Assembly (NCBI RefSeq): GCF_932526225.1
Contig: NC_064034.1
Location: 6,312,001-6,372,000, forward strand
Source of the DNA: Nematostella vectensis
Lineage: Eukaryota; Cnidaria; Anthozoa; Actiniaria; Edwardsiidae
Direction: 5' to 3'
Length of the DNA: 60,000 bases
The translations under genes and the position numbers were made by a program. The notes below the pieces were generated by a model. The model did no database searches. It saw only the letters and a list, made by a program, of their open reading frames with translations, and had not been told where the DNA came from. This document shows positions 45,301 to 56,667 of the stretch, piece after piece (position 1 is the first letter of the stretch; the number at the start of each line of letters is the position of its first letter).

Positions 45301-47014
45301 TGGACCACCTTTGTAAACAATAGCACTGGAGAGTCAATTATCATATGGTGTAAACATAACCTACAGTGGTTTAACAAGTGTTTATACCAGTCACACTTTG
45401 TTATCAGTATCAGGCTTGTCGGTGTCCTTTGCATGTCAATCCTAGCATCTATACAGTAGATCTGTGGTAGGGTATGTAATTTCAGGTCTCTGGTAGGGAA
45501 TACAAATTTGAGGATTTTTGGTCTCTGATAGGGTCAGATTTTGGAGACCTCGGGTGCACAGCCCTGCCCCAAAATAAGTTGAGTCCCCCCCCCTGGGTTT
45601 AATAGAGGTAAAATACAATGCAATCATTTGGTGACCACACACGTTTGCTTAATTGCATAATAGAGGTTCAACTGTACTCACATGACCTTGGGGATGACTT
45701 CTTGGTCGCCCCTGTTATTCAATTATATTCTTTATTAATGATAGCACTTATTGAGTTTAGAGAAAATAAGTTTAGATAACTGACAAAGGGGGCCTTACCT
45801 GGTGTTGGGGTGGTGCTGCTGCTTAAATCTGCTCGCAAAATGATACAAATTGATACATGAAATTTGATTTGTTTTCTAAATGCTGCAATGAATCATGTAG
45901 ACTTACTTATGCAATAAAGTTTTTTAGCACTTAGTTTTTTAAGCTCTTCTCTTACCTTTTGTCCTTAGACAGAAATACATCCTTTTCGTTCGATTGAACG
46001 CATTGTAAATTTCCTGGCCAGTAGGGACCCCGTAAAAGGCAACATTCCAGCCGTTGTTGCCTTGTGCCCCTGGCTGAAGGAACTGAAGTCTGGAATGAAT
46101 GACAAAAGCGTTCAAAAGCAATATACATCTATAAACCAGCTTTCCAATCAGTGGTCCCAAATTAATCGCCACTTTCGATGATTCGTATACGCGCACGCGT
46201 TCAAATAAGCGACCCCACCCAATAGGCGCCCTTTGACCATCTTTTTTCGTCGAATAGAAAGCGAGTGTTTCTTCACTTATAGAAAGCAGATGTCTATAGA
46301 ATGTGAAAAGGGCTTTTAGTTAAAAATATATATGTTTTTAAAGCTGCTGTCGCAAAAATTACGCGGGAGTGAGCTTGGCCTTATCAGGGAATAGTTCCCT
46401 GGTCTTATATAAATGGGTTTTTACTGTAATAGAGTGGGCTTAATAGCACCGGAAATCCGGTGACATGTGTAATACATGTTCTGGCTATCATTTTACCACA
46501 AGAAGCGCATTTGAAATATAACCATTTTAATATGGTTTAAATTTTCCGTCGTTAACTATTTGGTACACGAAACTTCTAATTCACAGAAATAAAGTTTTGT
46601 TTCTTACACTTGGAGTTTACCCGGTGAAAACGACAAAGAGGAATTCGTTACGCAACAAATAACTTGTCCCTTGAAATGGCTTCACCGCATTGTAACGGAT
46701 TGTAACTTAGGCCAGGGGCGAATTATATGACATCAATACTGGGATAAGAAAGGCAATACGTGTACTTGCAAAGACACTTACCTCTTTGGCAACTCCAGTT
46801 CATTACGTAGCGTCGGAAATTTTGATTTTAGGATGCTTAGGACATCCTCGCTGGAGTGATTGGTGGCCAGGTCTAAGGTTTGGACTCTCCCCTCTCGCTC
46901 CGCCTGTTTCAGCCTGCTCCCTCTGGGCACGCAATTAAAATTTAGGTCTTTTTCGGACAAAAAGATCGTTCTCAGTGAGGTACACTTTGCTTTTCTCATA
47001 GCTTCGTCTTCCAC
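39313..47014 (-). CDS. Unrecognised multi-exon gene with Lys-rich C-terminal tail and duplicated linker exons
   Basis: Well-phased exons in transcript order: 46782-47014 (ATG at 47012-47014), 45956-46089, 45799-45828, a variable linker, then 42465-42512, 41969-42093, 41042-41139, 40798-40868, 40179-40268, 39733-39851, 39313-39375 (TGA). The N-terminal part has SEDVLSILKSKFPTLRNELE and LQFLQPGAQGNNGWNVAFYG. The linker consists of tiny exons at about 45020-45078, 44461-44503, 44149-44186, 43970-44030, 43791-43843, 43641-43685, 43457-43500, 43302-43347 and 43047-43085, giving low-complexity LS-x-P-(I/G)-KK ... SSK and SDEYNQ peptides. The C-terminal part has FGFLNQSITKGQMWYHTQAL, QAKYSGRSLLICSGVEPDEP and LLVLRAIGSNLGVVARAE, then a Lys/Arg cluster (EKKEKKKKRRNKDNKK) that could be a nuclear signal. 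I recognise no family. The linker exon chain is tentative. Confidence 0.6.
42890..44510. repeat. Segmental duplications carrying linker exons
   Basis: Three copies of an intron passage with GGGTTTTGTAGATAA.AAGA lie near 42920, 43420 and 43925. Two copies of ATTGTGTTGTCATCATAAAT lie near 43003 and 44110. Two of GCCCGATTAAATAATGCAAA or its GTCC form lie near 43274 and 44439. Each group carries a copy of a short linker exon. An (AT) microsatellite lies at about 44275-44297. Confidence 0.85.
44900..44985. repeat. Fragment of the 29-kb/57-kb repeat family
   Basis: GCCTCTCCGATTTCTTAGCA and the following ~50 bases match 29620-29690 and its inverted counterpart near 57110-57180, with about 15% differences by eye. 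It lies in an intron of the unrecognised gene. Confidence 0.7.
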
Positions 47015-47118
47015 GTAAAAACTCGCACACTGATCAAGAACCTTCCGAACCGTGCTTAAGCGGACATAACATGTGACGTGTAATATGAGACTCGGTCAAC
47101 AGGACCAATAAGCCGGCG

Positions 47119-47195
47119 TAGCTTGCGTGCATCCGGTATCATAGTTTTTACTCTGTTACAGAGTAAAAACTTCGAACCCGGATGCACGCAGGCTA
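47119..47195. mobile_element. Palindromic mini-MITE 1
   Basis: 77 bp that folds on itself: TAGCTTGCGTGCATCCGG ... CCGGATGCACGCAGGCTA, with an inner stem TTTTTACTCTG/CAGAGTAAAAA. GGCGTA overlaps or flanks both ends (47115-47120 and 47196-47201). Ends are shared with the element at 47478-47550. Confidence 0.75.
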
Positions 47196-47477
47196 GGCGT
47201 AGGAAGCATATTCGGGAACCAAGGGCGTTATGTAGGAAGGGGAAATTCGGTACTTCTTTGTATGAAGATTGAAAGGAATGTCGATAGCCCGAGGGGGGGC
47301 GTCTTGTAATCCCATAGCCCGGTTGTAGTTCTAAATACTGATTTCGGACACACTAGGCGTTCCGTGGTCAGACGAGAGCCATGCTAGCAGCCTAAGACAC
47401 CTTCCTATTCCATCGACTCGATCGGCGCTTTTGTACTTAAAATTAAGCTGCAAAACATGTTGATGCTAGTAGTGCTG

Positions 47478-47550
47478 TAGCCTGCGTCCAGCCGGAAATA
47501 GTTCCGTTATTACGGTAATAATAGAACTATTTCCGGCTGCATGCAGGCTA
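47478..47550. mobile_element. Palindromic mini-MITE 2
   Basis: 73 bp: TAGCCTGCGTCCAGCCGGAA ... TTCCGGCTGCATGCAGGCTA with inner AATAGTTC/GAACTATT. GTAGTGCT lies just outside each end (47469-47476 and 47551-47558), consistent with an 8-bp target duplication. Confidence 0.8.
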
Positions 47551-47917
47551 GTAGTGCTTTTCCTAAGTGTTAAAATATATTTTGCCGACGATCACCACCT
47601 TTTTTAATTAATTTTAGATTTTCAACCCGGGGTAGTTAGGTAGTGGCGGCTCAAGGGAAGGGGAGAGGTAGAGGCGCTCGCTTTTTCTTCTCTAAGCCCC
47701 CCTCCCCCCGTCTCTCTCCCTTGAACCGCTACGCAGACTAGGGGTAGTGCAAGTAGGTTCTAGCTTTCATTTCTGTGGACCCGCAGACAAAACGAGACTT
47801 AGCGACGGGTGGAAATAGAGCCTACGCAGAAGAAACAAAACAGGTTTAAAATTTTGATATTTATTTTTATAACACTATAACACATATGCGACAAGTTATT
47901 AATTTTCAAAAAAAACG

Positions 47918-49564
47918 TTAGTTACTAATGAAGTCATAAGTAATAATTCCAAACGTAAACATAACTCTTCCAGAACTGAAATTTAATTTCTCAAAGGCTT
48001 CAGCCCTCACGCCAAGTAGGGTGCCAGGCGCTACGAACTCCTCCTCGATGTTCATGTTTATGTCCCCATTCCGTATCCTGCGGGATTGATAGATTGCATT
48101 AGTGAAATAGCAGCATTTTGATAAAGTAATGTAGCCATTTGGAGACCCCCCTCCCCGGTGATATAAACAGGACCACAATGATGCGCTTCCACTTATAAGC
48201 CACCTCTACAAAAATGCATTCCCCGGCAAACTGTGGGAATATCGTGTAAAGACAACAAGCATGTAAAAGTGTAACACACAATGCGAGGTGGTTGTTGTAC
48301 ATTCAATGGTTATACTCGTATATTTTAAAATTTCAGACATAACTTGGGAATTATTTCGCATGCTATTATAATATCAATCGTTACTTACGCAAGTTTAGCG
48401 ACAACCGGAGATGGGGCTTTGACCAGCTGAAGGCCAATAGCACCCTTCACAGTCAGGAAAGCCCTCCACACTTGGCTGTTTTCTCTTTCTATGGCGGGGC
48501 TGAAAAATATGGGGTTATCTGCCGCCAAACGCTCCTTTTTTATTGTCCATTCCAGAGACCACCTCTCTTCCTCTACTTTCTTGTAGTTTTTGTCTAGCTC
48601 CTCAAACTAAAGTAGTAAAGTAAGAACAGTAAATTATGGTAGCAACTATTTCCTAAACCACAATTACTAGTTCTAAAACCCCCTTTCCCAAATTGGCAAG
48701 CTGAGAAAATAATCACTTTCGAAAACCAGCCAAAAAGCTGACTCTTGTGCTTTCTTTCTTTTTTTCAATTTTCTTAGTCGGGAGACCGGTTTTATACTGC
48801 TATTAGTCTCCTGCGCAGCTGTCCTTTGTGTCGGGCACGCGTGAGCCTTACGCGAAGGACTACACTACTGCCATAGCAGCTGGGAAACTACAATTCTTAC
48901 AAACCTTTACTAACGCTGCTTTTCGGAGCGTTCTGCATTCTTTTTGCAGAAGTTTGAGGTGGCTATCAGCCGCTGTAAAATTATGCTCCGCCATCTCGCT
49001 CTCATTTCCGATAAACCGACACCCGGCAATGGGACATTCAATTGCTCTTGACGGGCAAATCTTCATATGTCTGCTCACATCTATTCTGTAAAATTTGAAA
49101 ATACATAAGATAACATCAAGTAATTATATTAATCTTCCACAAAGATAAACTGTAAAATAAAAGCATCTACGATTCCTTTAATTTATAATGCACAATCTTT
49201 GTTTCTACCTTTAGCAGTAGATAATTACCAACATAAACAGTTGAAAAAAAGATAAAGGTAGCATTTGCCGAAACTTCTGAAAACATGATTCAAATTATTT
49301 TATTGATATATTGATATATCAGGTAAAATATGGTCACGTAGTATCCCAAGGAAAAAAAGGATAGAGCACGCGTTCAAAAATGCGGAGTTCTACTATTAGG
49401 TTTTACAGTACTTAGTGACTCACAATTTCACTTTGTGGCTGGCCTTGGATCCAGGGGGTGGAAAAGGGCATTCCACCATCCTTCCACAGCATATTGCCTT
49501 GTGGTCTTTTAGGCTTCCCACAATCTCCATGCAGTCAGAACATGACTCCTCAGCAGGGCTTCCC
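47918..49564 (-). CDS. TRAF-type zinc-finger protein, 3' four exons (5' end not found)
   Basis: Exons in transcript order: 49424-49564, 48905-49085, 48389-48606, 47918-48077, all in phase with GT-AG ends. The first two encode tandem Cys/His modules: SCSDCMEIVGSLKDHKAICC ... ECPF and SRHMKICPSRAIECPIAGC ... EMAEHN, the C-x2-C ... H-x4-C pattern of TRAF-type zinc fingers (PF02176). A charged helical stretch (FEELDKNYKKVEEERWSLEW) follows, then a C-terminal region of about 110 residues that may be a degenerate MATH/TRAF-C fold (inference, weak). TRAF-type finger proteins act in ubiquitin-linked signalling. No RING exon is recognised upstream, and the first listed exon needs two bases from an earlier exon, so the 5' end lies right of 49564. 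Confidence 0.72.
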
Positions 49565-51815
49565 CTTTAAAAATAAAACAAGGATACAGGTATAATTTTT
49601 ATGTGCGTCATTGTTGCCCGCACAACCGACAACCGCCGTGCACTCTTCACCTTTAAATCTATTTTCAGTTGTGGCAGAGCCTTAAAAAACACAATGTGTA
49701 TATATGGGTGAAGCATAATACCAATTAAGTATTATAGACACAATAAATTCTGCATCTTAGAACGATTCACTCTGATAAGAAAAGATTTTCCTAGTTTCTG
49801 AGCCTGTTTTTTGAGCCGAACACACTGGCATTAGTCGCTCCAACGTTTTCTTGCATTTTAATTGCTACGTGCTGAATAGAGAATATCACAGATAGAAGTC
49901 GTATGCAATACTATACTATATTCTATCCAAACGCTTTGTTGAGATCTTTTTTTACCCAATGCTGTAACAACGCTGACTAGGGAAGTAGACTCTATACAAA
50001 CTATATATGAGGGATCACCGACTTCCGTTCCAGTTTCAGATCAAGACAAACCTAGCGGAAATTTAGGAGTGTGCTGGCGTGGTCACCTCTCTAGTCTCCT
50101 GCGCAGCCGTCTATCACCACTCACGAGCAGCAACATGCCTAGCCTAGCACACGTGATCTTGAGTTCCTCACGGGAAGCCTGGATTCTTTTATTATTACAA
50201 AGCAAGAACTACTAGCGAGTTTTTTTAACAAATGGACTCGACTAGGCCAAGTTAACAAATACAAATATTCGTCCTCGCCGGCGTCATTTTTTTTAGGGCC
50301 GATTCAAAATTTCAACATTTGCTAATTTTCAAACTCCTATAATTAACCTTTTTTCGCGATTTTAGACGTTCCCTTAGCCTTCGTCAGTGAAAAACTCCAT
50401 TCGTATTTGCTTTTGTTGGCGTTATGATATGGAGCCAGTCAAAAAAATCCTTTTGGAGGTCCATTGTGGATAGATCAATAATAATGGTACAGGAAATACA
50501 GGAAATACAAATAAAAGCTACCCGCCCCACTTTCTCCTCGCCGTTCCGCCGCGCCGCCTCGCTCTTTCGCGTCTCATAACGCTGCCCGCGTCGCCTTGCT
50601 TCTCGAGGATTGCCCGCTCGTTTTTTTTTTTTTTTTCCTAGAAATGCGGTTGGGAAACGTTTGTTTTATTTTACTTGGCAAATTAAATACAATGGGTATA
50701 TCGATTTGCTATAATGTATGGCGTTGTTAGATGGTACTCCATCTCTATTTCCATTTGTATTTTATAACGTCTGAGTTAACGTCCTAGGGGAATATATGTA
50801 TTGATCCGCCGCTCATGTGATTTAATTATTTTACTGCAATGGTGTAATGGTAAAATGACCGTTTATTTCATTCAAAATAAAATTAGAACTCTAATGTAAT
50901 ACAATGGAATATGAGTTCTTCTTGAAAGTAATGCACAACAAAGCCGGTTGAGGGGTTGTATTTACAATAGAGTAGTGAACAATGGCCGGCGAATCGCGCG
51001 CGAGCCGAATAAGGAACAAACGGCAATTAAGAAGCGGGCGCGCTAAAGAAATAGTTATTATCTATGCAAAGGATAGTTTCTCGATTATACCCAGGTAAGC
51101 TATGCAGCTAGAGAGAAAATGATTCTGTTCTACTTCTGGGTGCGCGAGTCTTTAGAGCCGTTATGTAAAGAAGCCGACGTAGTGGGGAGGTGAAAATGCC
51201 TGAGACACTTAAATGTATGTTGGTTGATGTCGATAAGAATGCGCGATTCATTTTCTCCGGATACAGATTTAGAATCTAGTTTTTTATTTACTCCAATGGG
51301 AAAATATACCTGACTTTTATAAGGGTGGATATCTTCGCCGCTCATATTCACCGGAACTGTTGATTTCTCATAAACTTACGCTTCGTTACCGGTGTGCCAA
51401 GCATGTAATCTGTTGCATGTGATTTTAAACTCAAACCCATCGCTTGGCTGTTCTAAATAAATGTGGAAGGTCTTTTTTAATTCAGAAAATTTAAGTTTAG
51501 GCTAAAAATATCGGATAAGTAAAATGACAATACTAGATCAGTACGAAGCGAAAAAGAAAAAAAATGATAGATGTCGACCCATAAAGGGTTCACCTTTTAC
51601 AATAGAGCAATTACAAAGGCATGTGAAATCAACACTTCCGGTGAATTTTAGACCAAATAACTTAGTAATTTACAAACAAAATGAAAAATCCGTGATCAGA
51701 ATACTATATAATACTGACAAAGGGCCATTGATTCAAAAGAGATCGTAGTTATCTGAAACCTATGCCTAACCCAATGTGTTATTATAGGCGGAGTATTTCA
51801 ATATTGGGATCGGCT
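49565..51815. other. Intergenic/5' intron DNA, no convincing gene
   Basis: Should contain the 5' exon or exons of the TRAF-type gene. A GC-rich, CpG-containing stretch at 50520-50615 and a second at 50985-51040 could be promoter-like. A 75-codon + frame at 51524-51748 has no recognisable domain. Confidence 0.35.
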
Positions 51816-53346
51816 TTAAATTGTGGTATTCCGGTAGTACCGACTAATCAAAAGTACCATGTTGTCGAAGAGGCATTTTTCTCCTCGCCATTGTCTCCAC
51901 ATCACTTCGTCTAGGTGGCTTTGCAGATCAGCTGTAGGGATCCCTTTTTTGCTTTTTACCATTCTTTTCACTCTTGCCCACGTAGACTCTATCTCTTGAG
52001 TGTTGACTCCAGTCACCGGGTCGACGAAATAGTCTTTATGGACCACCACCCGGTGACTGGAAACGTTGGGAGCATGAGCAGTAATGTTCCTGTATGCCCC
52101 CCAGTCATCCGAATGGAGAACACTTCCTGGCTGAAGGACTTCCTGAATAATCGGCGCCAAGACTTCTCTCGTTCGCTTGTTTACAACAGTGTAATACCCT
52201 CGGCAAGGCTGGAAGGCCGTAGTCACCAGACCAAACACCCATCTTTGTCGGGATATCCTTCCTCTGCCATACTATAAACATAATAAAGCAAATTGTTCTA
52301 TAGTTAGTTTTTCTATCACATGTGAATCACCTGACATGACGGAAAAACCTGGAAAACGCGCAATTCCAGATAGAGAGAAAAGACACAATTTCTTACAATG
52401 GCTATAGGTTCCTTATATTACGGACTGATTTTCAAAACACAAATAAGATGAGGCAGAGGTGCACATAACCAGATTTTGGCTTTTTAAGATAATTTTTCCT
52501 TGATCATAATTGCCCTGTGTATCAGTTCAGGAACGAAAAGCTCAAATTCCAATGACACTTTACAAAAGATCGCATCAATTAAAAAAAAGTCGCACTTGCT
52601 ATTTTGTTTGCTATAAGTTACTAAGTACTCAGAGAAATTCTCCGCCTTATTCGATGTGAAGTGGGCTTATTTGAAGCCTCACGTCATGTTTTTCCGTCAT
52701 GTAGAATCACCTTAGAATGAAATCCACCTTGTGTGGCCAAGTAAAAATAACAAGACATATAATTCCAACCATACCGTTTTGTAGCAGTTACAGAATAGTT
52801 TTTTCACCCACCTTTCGCTTGAACGAAATAACGGTTTCGTCGCACTTGCAAACATGGTTCGGGCCGCCGAACGGATAGACTGGGCGATCGACGACATCCC
52901 GCGAGCACAATAGTCTTAAGGCCCTGCAGACTTTTCCAACCATTTGAGGTGTCATACCTAACATTGTGCTTGCCTGCACTTGTAAAACTTCCACCGACCA
53001 GAAATATATGAGAACAACGAGCTTCGAAAGGGGCGTCTTGGGAAACAATTCGAAAAAGCTGTTGGTTCTTAGGCTCCTACGAATAAGGCAACGCGGACAT
53101 TTCCTAAGAGAACAAATAGAAGTTATGAGATTTCGCCTACTACGTCCTTAAAGAAGATATATCATGCAAAATTATCATTACTTACCAAATTATCATTACT
53201 TACCACTGATAACCATCGATATGTGTTGCTCTTTCTTTAAGCTCCATGTTAATTCCACACATCCCGCAGTAGAGGGTGTGGAGAAAATTTAAAGTTAGTA
53301 GCCAATCGTAGAATTCTCTACGCGGTCCACATACTACTTGAGCAAG
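51816..53346 (-). CDS. ISXO2/Merlin-type DDE transposase, three exons, apparently intact
   Basis: Exons 53204-53346, 52812-53103 and 51816-52271 join in phase and every boundary is GT-AG. Exon 1 has a Cys pair (YCGMCG) completed across the splice by KCPRC, a zinc-ribbon typical of these transposases. Exon 2 carries a helix-turn-helix-like LGMTPQMVGKVCRALRLLCS and the first catalytic Asp in HVCKCDETVI. Exon 3 carries RWVFGLV, the second Asp in VLHSDDWGAY, and the third acidic residue in GVNTQEIESTWARVKR. This is the DDE_Tnp_IS1595 (ISXO2-like) arrangement used by eukaryotic Merlin elements. No stop or frameshift is seen. A start codon is not fixed; an earlier 5' exon is likely. Terminal repeats around the gene were not found, so it could be a domesticated host gene. 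A 371-bp MITE lies in its last intron. Confidence 0.85.
52333..52703. mobile_element. 371-bp MITE in the DDE transposase intron
   Basis: Inverted relative of 31330-32009. The left end is GACATGACGGAAAAACCTGG; the right end is TTTTTCCGTCATGTA. GAATCACCT flanks both sides (52324-52332, 52704-52712), a perfect 9-bp target duplication. It lies wholly within the intron 52272-52811. Confidence 0.93.
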
Positions 53347-54893
53347 CTGTAATATATTTTGAATGTTGATTTTTTTTTATATCGTGTTTTTTGTTGCTGT
53401 TGTTATGAAACGTTAGCCCAGACTTCAAGTTTCTTAATATATGCCCAGAGTCTAAGGTAGGATGTGCGGACAAATGGACTTCACACCTCAATTTCTAAAG
53501 AAACATGTAACTGAAAGGCCTTATTGGCAACCAAACTGATTTGTTTTGTTTTGAAAGAGCACAGTTGTCTTTGAGAGCAATTTGATCGGGGTATTTGGTG
53601 GTAGGACTCGATGCGCGCGTTTCATCTCTCATTTCGCCGGTGAATAAACCTGTTTAACTGCTGTTTCCGCGGTATTAATGAACGGAAAGACATAAACGAA
53701 TCGAAGTAACGACCTTTAAGAAGGCCAATCACGCCGTCAGTTTACACCCCCGCTCAATACCGAGTGACACAAAGCATCCATTTCCATCGGCTAATTCAAG
53801 CAAGTATAAACTGAAGTCCTTTCAATAAAAAATTGTCGTCAAAGTATAATTATTCAATTGTGAATGGTTATTTATCTTGCAAATAGACCATGCATTTTTA
53901 ACGCAAAACAAAACAAAGGAGTGTCAGATGGACATCCTTTAAGCAATGAGTACAGATTGCAGTCATCGGAATAGATGTGGCTTTGTTTCGCACGGACACT
54001 ACTCAAACCATCGTGAAGCACAGGTGGGCTGGTGGCTATCACACTGGCCCCTCGACACTGCGGCCCGAGCTCGAACCCCGGTTCTGTACTCGTGAAAGAC
54101 GCCAAAAGAAAGTTCTCAAAGTGCTACCCTGGCAACACCTCGCCAGAAAACTAAATGAGACTTGTTTGAAAACATAGAAATTCTGAATGGTGCTTTTGGC
54201 TATGAGATATGGGGCGTACGCAGCCTATAGGCCTGCAGTTACTGGACTGCAAAAGAATTTGGCTATCTTATTTGCATTAAGAGGGCAAAAAATCAAATGC
54301 TTACTCATTCATTTTTATGCACGTAGTTTTATATATATGATGAGGATAAAAACTATAATTTTCTTAATCATGTTAATCTACAGATGATTTCCAAACATAT
54401 TGTTATGTCGTTCAGTGCCACGCGACGAATGAAGTCCTATTTCAGATCGAGGTTGACAGAGGATCGTGTAATATTCTGAAAAGTCTGACGCATTGACGCC
54501 AATTTTAAACCCAAAAGCGGGAGTTATGAATTCTTCACGGGGATGCGGGATAAGGGGCCACGCCTTTATTTAGCTTCTGAATGCTTTGACTGCAACTTGT
54601 TAAAATCCTGCGTACGCCCCTGCTTTTTGGGTCTTTGTGGAGAGCAGCTCCTCTCTCTGCCTTATCAATGAAGTAGAAAGTATCCCTCAATTACCCCCAA
54701 TTGGCTTAGGATTGTCAATGGTGATGTTCTTGATTTTTCTAGTTCCTCCTTTTCTCCGTAGCGTATTATCTGTATGATACTTCCATTTGGGGAGAAATGA
54801 TAATTCAAGGTGGGAGAAACATGTAAGGGAAATATTTCCACTAATAAAGAAGTTGGATCCACATAACTGATTATCGTGATGGTTTAAGGAATC
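53347..54893. other. Intergenic DNA with dispersed repeats
   Basis: The stretch 53605-53805 resembles 19440-19715 and, in reverse, 21883-21960, so it is a repeat family member. No gene recognised in the rest. Confidence 0.45.
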
Positions 54894-55751
54894 GTGTGCA
54901 GGTGTTACAAGTCCTTAGGGGTAAGAATTGTTGTTGACCACACCCTCAATGCTATCCGTCTAACCCGGTCAACTTCCCTCCCCTGTTATGACAGCAGGTT
55001 TGTGGGGAGGGAAGTTGACCGGGTTAGACGTATTCCTAGGGACGACACATTGAAAGACAGGCGTAAAGGTAAGAATGATCGTGTACCTTTTGTAGTCACT
55101 TTTCATCCAGCTTTACCTAATTTACCTGGTATTCTTCGTAATTTACAGCCAGTTCTAGAATCTTCTAGTAGATGTAGGGGTGCTATTGGTAGGGTACCTA
55201 TGGTGGCTTATAGGAAACCTAGGAGTTTAAAGGATATGTTGGTGCACTCCTCTCTTAAAGAGGATAGTACTCAGGTTAGAGGTTGTGGTAAGTGTGGCGG
55301 TAAAAGGTGTAGGGTGTGTAACTTTCTTAAGACAGGGCGGGAGTTTCACAGTACAGTTACTAATAAGAAATATGTCATTAATTTTGACTTGGACTGTAAC
55401 TCAGATTTTGTTGTTTATCTAATTACTTGCTCTATGTGTAGCAAGCAATACGTAGGGTCTACTATCAATAGTTTTAGGAAGCGTTTTAATAATCATAAAA
55501 GTAGGTTAAATAAGCACCCTAGTTTACCGGTTAGTGAAAGAGTTAAGGATGACCTGATCTATCAACATTTTCATTGCGACAATCATTTAGGTCTTAATAA
55601 TGTTATGGTACAACTTATAGATAAGTGTAACTCTGAGGCTCAGCTTAGGGAAAGGGAAGGCCAGTGGGCTTATCGGCTTAAGTCTATCTACCCGCGGGGT
55701 ATTAATAGTGATGACTTTTTTTGTAGTAGGAACCCACGTAGAGATGTGTAA
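54894..55751 (+). mobile_element. Penelope-like retroelement fragment: linker plus GIY-YIG endonuclease
   Basis: The true element frame begins at or after the hairpin (about 55004). It shows VPFVVTFHPALPNL, a Cys cluster CGKCGGKRCRVC, and then the GIY-YIG endonuclease: FVVYLITCSMCSKQYVGST, an Arg in FRKRFNNHKSR, and a Glu in the helix REREGQWAYRL, ending IYPRGINSDDFF and TAA-type termination at 55749-55751. This order (linker with Cys motif, then GIY-YIG) is that of the C-terminal half of Penelope-like elements. The reverse transcriptase that should precede it is absent, so the copy is 5'-truncated. The endonuclease itself has no stop or frameshift. Confidence 0.85.
54957..55030. repeat. Perfect 27-bp hairpin at the 5' end of the Penelope-like fragment
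   Basis: 54957-54983 is the exact reverse complement of 55004-55030 (CGTCTAACCCGGTCAACTTC ...), separated by 20 bases. The right arm is in the coding frame of the element. Confidence 0.95.
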
Positions 55752-56667
55752 ATTCTTTTTATCCATAGCGCGCGCTATTCTAGAAAATGCGCGTTTTTGT
55801 CAGTTGTAATGTAATGGCTTTTACGCGAGGGTGCTCCACGGGCGCGACACCGCCCGTGAGAAAATTTGGATAGAAAGAAAAAATGTACCTAACTATTAGT
55901 CCGGCGGATATGTGCAGTTTTTACCTTGAATTGCGCATTTTTTGCTAAAGTTCCCATTTTTACAAGATAGGATATAGAGCCAAACTCAATTCGGCTTTAA
56001 TTTCTGATTTAATAATGAATATTGATTTGGCCGCCATTTTGAACCGGTTGTACAACTTTTATACTAATGTAAATATATATTAATTACCATTACCATTTAA
56101 CCCAGAAGAAAAAAAAACTAATTTCAATCAGTAAACTTATATAAGCATAAATAAAATTTGGGAACAAAAAGGGCTGATTATACTACAATGATAAAGAATA
56201 CTTTTACTAACAACTAAGAAGAACTTTTGGAGGGGTATCAACACGAAACGTTACAAGAAATTGCGTATATTAACAAAAAACGACATACTGTACATAATGG
56301 AAGAACTTTTTCGAGAATCGATACGTGTTCATCTCCTGCTTACTTTTCTTCCTTTCACAACCGCAATGTGTGCTTTGCTTTCTTCAAAATGTAATTTTAT
56401 TAAATTTTTTAATTTTTTTTTTAATTTTTTTTTCTTGTACTACAAGCTAGTATGTAGAAGTCCCTCCTGTAGTACACAAGTGATTGACGTAAGGTCCAGT
56501 GTTCCATATCAGCTTCTCCAACTAAACTACCGGACCTCCTTAGGCAGTACTTGTGCGGATTCGGGTATCACTAGCTCGTGTACGCAGTTGGGCCAGGGAG
56601 AGAGGCGCTCATTGGACATAGAAGATGAACGGATAAAAAGGAACCGTCGTGTGGTGTGTGGATGTCA
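55752..56667. other. 3' flank of the Penelope-like fragment, no gene
   Basis: A short inverted repeat (CTCCACGGGCG ... CGCCCGTGAG) lies at about 55830-55860. A 152-codon + frame at 56261-56719 is T-run and Cys-rich noise without a domain. Nothing else recognised. Confidence 0.4.

Larger units (their letters stand above)
47015..47917. other. Intergenic DNA with two palindromic MITEs
   Basis: Upstream of the unrecognised gene and downstream of the TRAF-type gene. Apart from the two foldback MITEs (47119-47195, 47478-47550) nothing is recognised. The upstream promoter of the 47014 start should be here. Confidence 0.5.

Noticed and set aside
51524-51748. 75-codon + frame rich in Lys
   Set aside because: Looks mildly protein-like but no family, neighbours or splice signals support it.
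53872-54177. Short frames on both strands in the repeat-rich spacer
   Set aside because: No domain and overlapping in opposite directions.
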